From Acidimicrobiales bacterium (GTDB lineage: Bacteria > Actinomycetota > Acidimicrobiia > Acidimicrobiales > Poriferisodalaceae): 64,000 bases of DNA. Position numbers and translations under genes: made by a program. This document shows positions 59,001 through 64,000 of the stretch, piece by piece. Position 1 is the first letter of the stretch; every line of letters begins with the position of its first letter. The stretch is taken from contig VYDH01000015.1 of the NCBI GenBank assembly GCA_009843525.1, forward strand, positions 1 to 64,000, read 5' to 3'. The notes under the pieces are model-generated. The model was given only the letters and a program-made list of their open reading frames with translations. It did not search any database and was not told where the DNA came from.

Positions 59001-60281
59001 CTAGGACCACAGGCTGCAGATCGGGAGTGCCCAGATGCCGGTTCCGAGCCGGATCGTGGCAGCACCGGTGTGCAGCACGATTCCCGCCAGGAAACGGTCG
59101 CCCGCTTCGTCGCGCAGCCACGCCAGGTGCTTGGCGTCGTCCGCGGTGGGCGACGCGGTGGCCTTGATCTCGAACGCGATCACGGCGTGGGCGTCGAGTT
59201 CGGCGATCACGTCGATTTCGTGGCGGCCGTGGTGCTGCCGGAGGTGATGCAGCGAGCAGCGGTGCTTGCTGACGGTCGCCTGTGCTCGCAGCTGCGCGAC
59301 GACGAATGTCTCCAGCAGCCGACCGAGCAGGTCGCCGTCGCGCATGGCGCTGCGTTCGCTCGCGCCGGTGACTGCCGCCAGCAGCGATGAGTCGATCATC
59401 AGCCGCTTCGGCATGCGCGACAGCCGCTTGAGCCGGTTCGACGTCCACGCCGGGAGATCCCCGATCACGTACAGGCGGTCGAGCAGCTCGCGGTAGGCAA
59501 GCGCCGTGCGTCGGTCGATGCCAGCGGCGCTGTAGATGCCGACGTCGTCGGTCACGCCGGACGAATTGAGGCAATACGCCTCGAAGTAGCGGCGCAGCTT
59601 CGAGGCATCAGCCGATGCGCCGGCCGCGGATGCGTCCCGCGTCACGACCTCGTCGACGTAGCTGTTCAGCCAGTGACGCCGGGCGAGCTCGCCCGCCGCC
59701 AGTGCTGCCTGAGGAAAGCCGCCACGCAGCGCCAAACCCAGGTAGTCCAGCAGCGACGGTGCATCAACCCGCAGTCCCGTCCATTCCTCGAGGCCGGGCG
59801 GCTCGGATGCAGGTCCACCCTGCAGTGCATCAGCGATCCGGTCTACCAGCGGTTCTGCCGTCGAGCCGTGCTGCTCTCCGGCTGTCAGCGGATACAGCGC
59901 CAGACGCGTCACACGCCCGGTGCCTGGCCACGTCTCGGTCTCGGTCTCGGCTCGCACCGATCCCGTCAAGATGAACCTGCCCGGGCGCGGCGCCGTGTCG
60001 CATGCCCGTTTCACGGCCCCGAGGACCTGGGGGACTTCCTGCCATTCGTCGAGCAGGATCGGCTCGTCGAGGCCGTGCAGCACCGCATCAGGATCGGCGG
60101 CAACCGCCAGTGCCTCCGCCGGACGATCAAGGCGGATGATGGTGCGCGCATGGCGCGCTGCCGTCGTCGTCTTGCCCGTGGCTCTGGGCCCGACGATGGC
60201 GACCGCCGGCAACTCCGCGAGCAAGTCGGCGATGAGCCGGTCCGCCAAGCGCGGCACGTACGGCACAGTTTCCGCCATCAC
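59001..60281 (-). CDS. AAA-type ATPase with DUF4143 C-terminal domain
   Basis: 426 aa from ATG 60281; a second ATG at 60278 is equivalent. Walker A is G-P-R-A-T-G-K-T-T-T and Walker B is P-I-L-L-D-E-W-Q. I-L-T-G-S follows, and then the DUF4143 region with S-L-L-D-Y-L and, near the end, V-I-A-F-E-I-K-A-T, a nuclease-like strand pattern. Such proteins are widespread, mobile between genomes, and of unclear role. It interrupts the CWB2 island, on the same strand as its neighbours, with its own upstream repeats. Confidence 0.88.
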   Translation of the reverse strand: MMAETVPYVPRLADRLIADLLAELPAVAIVGPRATGKTTTAARHARTIIRLDRPAEALAVAADPDAVLHGLDEPILLDEWQEVPQVLGAVKRACDTAPRPGRFILTGSVRAETETETWPGTGRVTRLALYPLTAGEQHGSTAEPLVDRIADALQGGPASEPPGLEEWTGLRVDAPSLLDYLGLALRGGFPQAALAAGELARRHWLNSYVDEVVTRDASAAGASADASKLRRYFEAYCLNSSGVTDDVGIYSAAGIDRRTALAYRELLDRLYVIGDLPAWTSNRLKRLSRMPKRLMIDSSLLAAVTGASERSAMRDGDLLGRLLETFVVAQLRAQATVSKHRCSLHHLRQHHGRHEIDVIAELDAHAVIAFEIKATASPTADDAKHLAWLRDEAGDRFLAGIVLHTGAATIRLGTGIWALPICSLWS

Positions 60282-60295
60282 GTCAGACTACCGAG

Positions 60296-60350
60296 TATTG
60301 ACAGCCTTCAATGTCGATATTTGACATCTTCTGATGCCGGTATTCGACAG
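60296..60350. promoter_or_regulatory. Three TATT(N)GACA repeats upstream of the ATPase gene
   Basis: TATTGACA (60296-60303), TATTTGACA (60318-60326) and TATTCGACA (60341-60349) are direct repeats. The middle one also forms an inverted TGTC-N7-GACA pair at 60312-60326. This may be an operator for the ATPase gene (start 60281); it is AT-richer than the neighbouring DNA. Confidence 0.4.
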
Positions 60351-60352
60351 CA

Positions 60353-60380
60353 CAGACGCGAGGAGCCCCGGGGCCGAAAC
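60353..60380. repeat. Half copy of the GC-rich hairpin repeat
   Basis: CAGACGCGAGGAGCCCCGGG and the following GGCCGAAAC match the left arm and loop of the hairpin at 55570-55603 read on the other strand, but the right arm is replaced by ACCGTGGG. Confidence 0.6.
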
Positions 60381-60396
60381 ACCGTGGGACCGCTGC

Positions 60397-62193
60397 CTAG
60401 CTGGTCGGCGGGGTGGACTGGCCCCTGTGGTCCGCTCCCCAGCAGCGGACCCTGCCGTCCTGGGTCAGCCCGCAGGTATGGAAGCCGCCAGCCGACACGG
60501 CAATGAACGGTATGACGTTTCCGTCGATGTCCGTGATCACAATGGCGTTGCCGGGGGTGCCGCCCGTGACTTGGTCGCGGGAGTCGTCTCCCCAACAGAA
60601 GATGGCTCCCCCGACGATCCCGCACGCGTGGTCTCCTCCGGCTGACACGGCGGTGATCGGCCCCAGACTGGTGCCGATCGGTGATGGACCTCCGTTGGGA
60701 TAGTTCTCGCCCCAACAGCTCGCGGTGCCATCGCTGTGCAGGACGCAAAGCTGGGTGCCGTTGTCCGCCGACATCTGGACGAAGTCACCCGAGGTGCTTC
60801 CATGCAGATCTCCCCAGCAGAAGAACCAGTTGTCCCAGTCGTGGAGCGCGCACGTGTGCCAGTCCCCAGCCGAGATCGTCTTGAATCCGGATGCTGTCGG
60901 CGTTGACTGGCCGTCAGTGTCCAGTCCCCAGCACTCAGCGCTGGTGTCAGGGCGCAGGGCGCAGGTGTGGTGGCCGCCCGCTGACACCGCGGTAAAGGTG
61001 CCACTGGGCACGCTTGACTGGCCGTCTGCGTCCGAGCCCCAGCACTCGACGGTGCCGTCGGTGCGCAGTCCGCACGTGTGCCTCCCGCCGGCGGAGACAG
61101 CGGTGAAGATGCCCTCTGGGGCATCGCTTTGCCCGAACTCGTCCGAGCCCCAGCAGGCGACGGTGCTGTCGGTGCGAACGCCGCACGTGTGATTCCAGCC
61201 CGAGGACACCGCCGTATAGGTCGGAGCAGGCGGCTCGGCCTCTTCGGCTTCTTCGGCCTCAGCCTCCTCGGCCTCTTCAGCCTCGGTGTCGTCGGTGTCG
61301 TCGGCGGGATCCATGAGGGCGATGCTGCGTGCGCGGTCGCCGACGCGCTGCGCTGTCTGCCAGCGATCGTCGCCGGCTATGCGCGTAAACGAGTAGCTGA
61401 ACCCCTCGAGCCTGTCCTGGGGCACCGCCGCGGTGCCGCCCACGATGTAGCCGATCAGCGTGTTGTGGGGCGTAGCCGCCCTGGCGCGCTCGAGCTGGTC
61501 CGGCGGCCAGTCCCCGTCACGCGGCCCGGTGCGGATGATGCAGTCGGTGCCGATGACACCCGCCAGCGTCACGGCGCTGTACAGGTCGGACTGCGCCGCC
61601 TCGTCAGAGGCCACCAGGATCACCTCGTCACCGGTGCAATCGGTCGTCGGGTCCTCAGCGCCAGCCGACGCCTCGACGGTGCCCGTGTCCGCGCCGCCGG
61701 CAGAGATCACCGCCTGCGCCCCTACCAGGCGGGCGGTGTGCCAGCGATCGGTGCCGGCCAGCCGCGTCAGATCGTGACCGGCCACCTTGGCGTCGGGCAC
61801 TGCTGCGGTGCCGCCCACGACGAACCCGTCCGGCGCAGCAGTCTCCAGGCGGGTGAGCTGGTCCGAAGGCATCGGCTCGTCACGCGGTCCAGCAAGCACC
61901 ACGCATCGGGTTGCCAGCACCCCCGCGAGCGTCACGGCGCTGTAGAGGTCCGACTGCGCCGGAGCATCCGACGCCACCACGATCGGCACCTTGCCCGCAC
62001 AGTCAGAGCTCGTGTAGCTCGACGGCGGCAGCACCACCGTTTCCTGCGCCTGCGCTGCGGCGGGACTGGCCGACACCAGCACAGCAGCGCCCAGCACCAG
62101 TGCGCTCAGCACAGCCAGCACACGCCGGCACTGCCTCCGCTCGTACACCAACTTCCGGTGATGGGCGGGCAGGCGGCGCGGCGGCAAGTACAT
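60397..62193 (-). CDS. Secreted CWB2-like protein with seven-blade RCC1-type propeller
   Basis: 598 aa from ATG 62193. The signal peptide (L-A-V-L-S-A-L-V-L-G-A-A-V-L-V-S) and two near-duplicate CWB2-type units closely match the gene starting at 51936. A low-complexity E-A-E-E-A-E-E-A linker is followed by seven Cys-paired RCC1 units, and both proteins end Q-S/A-T-P-P-T-S. Blade sequences differ more than the anchor, again a conserved anchor with a variable display part. A leaderless-type promoter overlaps its start. Its 3' flank holds a half copy of the hairpin repeat. Confidence 0.85.
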   Translation of the reverse strand: MYLPPRRLPAHHRKLVYERRQCRRVLAVLSALVLGAAVLVSASPAAAQAQETVVLPPSSYTSSDCAGKVPIVVASDAPAQSDLYSAVTLAGVLATRCVVLAGPRDEPMPSDQLTRLETAAPDGFVVGGTAAVPDAKVAGHDLTRLAGTDRWHTARLVGAQAVISAGGADTGTVEASAGAEDPTTDCTGDEVILVASDEAAQSDLYSAVTLAGVIGTDCIIRTGPRDGDWPPDQLERARAATPHNTLIGYIVGGTAAVPQDRLEGFSYSFTRIAGDDRWQTAQRVGDRARSIALMDPADDTDDTEAEEAEEAEAEEAEEAEPPAPTYTAVSSGWNHTCGVRTDSTVACWGSDEFGQSDAPEGIFTAVSAGGRHTCGLRTDGTVECWGSDADGQSSVPSGTFTAVSAGGHHTCALRPDTSAECWGLDTDGQSTPTASGFKTISAGDWHTCALHDWDNWFFCWGDLHGSTSGDFVQMSADNGTQLCVLHSDGTASCWGENYPNGGPSPIGTSLGPITAVSAGGDHACGIVGGAIFCWGDDSRDQVTGGTPGNAIVITDIDGNVIPFIAVSAGGFHTCGLTQDGRVRCWGADHRGQSTPPTS

Positions 62194-62230
62194 AGTACGT
62201 ATTACTAACCACAACTTCGGCAACCGTCAA
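62193..62230 (-). promoter_or_regulatory. Putative leaderless promoter of the CWB2/RCC1 gene
   Basis: On the minus strand TTGACG (62230-62225) is followed by 17 bp and TAGTAA (62207-62202), then 8 bp to the A of ATG 62193. The near-palindrome TAAT-ACGT-ACTA covers 62204-62193. Arrangement and sequence match 51936-51974. Confidence 0.55.
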
Positions 62231-62255
62231 ACGCACCACTTCGACGGCGAGACGC

Positions 62256-62289
62256 GAGAAGCCCCGGGGCCGTAACCCCGGGGCTCCTC
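62256..62289. terminator. GC-rich hairpin after the CWB2 gene at the right edge
   Basis: GAGAAGCCCCGGGG pairs with CCCCGGGGCTCCTC with one mismatch. CAGTTTTGCTG follows on the plus strand. The small GGCGG/CCGCC-type stem and the GGTTTAGGTCAACTG tail follow at about 62310-62345. This is the third copy of the terminator unit at 55516-55603. Confidence 0.7.
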
Positions 62290-62358
62290 TCAGTTTTGCT
62301 GTTCCGATCAGGCGGGCAAGCCGCCCGAGCGGTTTAGGTCAACTGTGCGTCTAGCTCC

Positions 62359-64000
62359 TTAGGGAGCCGGGACGCCGCTGTTGCGGGCGATGCGGACCTT
62401 CGAACCGTAGTTGAAGTCGTTCTCGCCACCGACGTCGCCGTACCCGTCAGCGATCGAGCTGGGCTCGTGCGCCGGAAGGTCGTTGGCGTCGTCGACCGCA
62501 TGTGTGCCGTCCGAGCGCTGGACACCGGCGGTGGCGTCATCGCTGTCCCACGGGTCGCCGTCGCCGTCGAGGCGGAACCCGGTCGGAGTGTCGACGATGT
62601 CACGCGGCTGGGGCAGTGCCCGTGCGTCGCGTGTCGTCACCACGAATGTGGCGCTCCTCATCGGGCCGTCATCATCGCCCGGCGCTGAGGGGTCCGCGAT
62701 GGCATCGAGCACCGGCGTAGCACCTTGAGTCGAGGTTGCCAAGTAGAGGCCAGTTGCCTCCGGGGTGATCGGGCCGAGCAGAGCGCGAACCGCCGTTGCA
62801 TCTGTCTGCATGCGCTTGGCAGTGTCAGCGACGATGTTGTCGATCAGCCGGCCGGACTGAGCGTCGCTCCGGGTCTCGACATAGCCGTTGAAGTTGACCA
62901 CAAGGCGTGCGGAGGTGACACCAGTCCTGATGCCATCGCCGATCCTCATGCGGTCGTCGCCTTCGACTGGCGCTTCATCGTCTGTCTGCGGCAGGTCGTG
63001 GTGCCGGATCTTCTCGTCGGCGGCACGGCACAGATCCCAGTCGGTCTCGACTGCGTCGGTGTCGGGGTTGTCGCCGAACTCGTTGTCGATGAGCACGTTG
63101 AAGCGTGCCGCGACATCGGCATTGCCCTCGAGTTCCGCCTTGAGGTCGGCGAAGGTGGGCTCACCGTTGACGATCCGGACCAAAATGCGCTGGTCCTTGA
63201 CGCTGACGAACACGCGCAGTTCGGCGTCCTCGTCCTCGTCATGAGTGCTGGCCCGGTCGAGGCCGATCACCCAGTTGTTGCCCAGCGCACCCGCTGCAGG
63301 GCCGTCACCCTTGGCTTCCAGCCACACACCGGGGTTACCCGCCGTGTTGCGCGCCGTCGGATTCGTCGCAGTCTCATCGTCGATGTCGGTGCCCCATGCC
63401 GCCGGGATCAGCGCCAAGGCGTTCGAGGTGTGCACCAGGTTGCCCATCTGCACACCGCTGACCTGCAGCTTGCTGACCGGCTTCACCGGCACGCCACTCG
63501 TGACCTGGCTCTCGTTCTCCGCCGTGTCCTCCACGGCACCGCGGCCCGCCTGGAAGCGGTCACCGGCTTCGATCGCCCGGTTGAGCTCGAAGACGACCAG
63601 TGCCTCCATGCCGTCAGCAGCAACGCCGTCGACGAAGGTGATGTTGTTCACCGACTGGGTGCCCAGCTCCAGATTGCCGCTGGTGACCCGGAACAGATTC
63701 TCGCCGTTCACGACTTCGTTGTTCCCGGTCAGCAGGCCTTCTTCGGCCAGTGCCTTGTTGTCGGACACCATGACGTACACCCGGTTGTGGCCGATGATCG
63801 GCACGATCCGCACGGTGGGCCGCTGTGTGTCAGGCGCCACTGCTGGAACCGTGGCCGATGCGGGCCGCACCGTGCGGCGGTCGCCTCGGGCGCCTACCAG
63901 CACAATGCCGTCCACGATCGAGATCACGTCGCCGGCCTTGAGGTCGCGCTCCAGCGTCACGGTCACCGTGTCGGGATCGCACGCCTCGTCAGTCTGATTG
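62359..64000 (-). CDS. Secreted CWB2 surface protein, N-Y-G-S-K family, 5' end outside window
   Basis: The last about 546 residues are visible and the frame is open through base 64000, beginning N-Q-T-D-E-A-C-D-P-D-T-V-T-V. This matches the C-D-P-D-T/S-V-T-V-T-L segment in the middle of paralogues A and B, so the CWB2 anchor must lie to the right. The body contains R-I-V-N-G-E-P-T-F-A-D-L-K and F-N-V-L-I-D-N, and ends D-F-N-Y-G-S-K-V-R-I. An internal ATG/GTG at 63966 is not a real start. Its 3' flank shares the terminator unit of paralogue A. Confidence 0.85.
   Translation of the reverse strand, partial: NQTDEACDPDTVTVTLERDLKAGDVISIVDGIVLVGARGDRRTVRPASATVPAVAPDTQRPTVRIVPIIGHNRVYVMVSDNKALAEEGLLTGNNEVVNGENLFRVTSGNLELGTQSVNNITFVDGVAADGMEALVVFELNRAIEAGDRFQAGRGAVEDTAENESQVTSGVPVKPVSKLQVSGVQMGNLVHTSNALALIPAAWGTDIDDETATNPTARNTAGNPGVWLEAKGDGPAAGALGNNWVIGLDRASTHDEDEDAELRVFVSVKDQRILVRIVNGEPTFADLKAELEGNADVAARFNVLIDNEFGDNPDTDAVETDWDLCRAADEKIRHHDLPQTDDEAPVEGDDRMRIGDGIRTGVTSARLVVNFNGYVETRSDAQSGRLIDNIVADTAKRMQTDATAVRALLGPITPEATGLYLATSTQGATPVLDAIADPSAPGDDDGPMRSATFVVTTRDARALPQPRDIVDTPTGFRLDGDGDPWDSDDATAGVQRSDGTHAVDDANDLPAHEPSSIADGYGDVGGENDFNYGSKVRIARNSGVPAP

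Noticed and set aside
46475-64000. Sortase-anchored (LPXTG) surface proteins
   Set aside because: The visible C-termini lack LPXTG, a hydrophobic segment and a basic tail; wall attachment through CWB2 repeats is more likely.

Overview
The window is high-GC DNA with many GTG/TTG starts, and every long gene looks bacterial. It fits an actinomycete. Thirteen genes carry cell-wall-binding repeat 2 (CWB2, PF04122-type) modules, next to an ECF sigma factor and actinobacterial-type dnaE, thrS and hemB. A marine or host-associated Acidimicrobiia-like lineage is my guess, not something the sequence proves. No rRNA, tRNA, CRISPR array, transposase or integrase was seen.

Left part (1-23500) is mostly housekeeping. 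In order: a RES-domain NAD-phosphorylase toxin-like fragment; a large secreted Cys-rich protein whose signal peptide is cut off from its body by a G9 tract; a lipoprotein sugar dehydrogenase; a PNPOx-like protein; TerC; an HD-domain protein; DNA polymerase III alpha; a 59-aa membrane protein; threonyl-tRNA synthetase; a zinc-type dehydrogenase; an animal-type haem peroxidase; an aquaporin; HemB; an SCP2-like protein with an Fpg/Nei glycosylase; and a nitroreductase-SDR-SDR run.

Right part (23552-64000) is a surface-protein island. Thirteen CWB2 genes occupy most of about 40 kb, broken only by the sigma factor, pyrE, a coiled-coil membrane protein, an RDD protein, a small membrane protein and an AAA/DUF4143 ATPase. 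The CWB2 proteins share an N-terminal anchor (signal peptide plus about three CWB2 repeats) and differ in what follows: a six-blade TolB-like propeller plus an M6-type metalloprotease (three genes, one with a dead active site); a seven-blade Cys-paired RCC1 propeller (three genes); a trypsin-like protease (one); a long beta-rich body (five, four ending in a conserved D-F-N-Y-G-S-K-V-R-I-like motif); and an unclassified body (one).

Several DNA features suggest the island recombines. Two genes, at 52643 and 58874, face each other and share a perfect 283-bp inverted repeat at their 5' ends. GC-rich hairpins and a palindrome of the form TAAC-N4-GTTA recur at the ends and starts of these genes. 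Fragments of gene starts and of a small membrane-protein gene are scattered between them. My reading is a modular, recombining, variably displayed cell-surface repertoire that probably includes secreted or wall-bound proteases. The functional part of that reading is inference.
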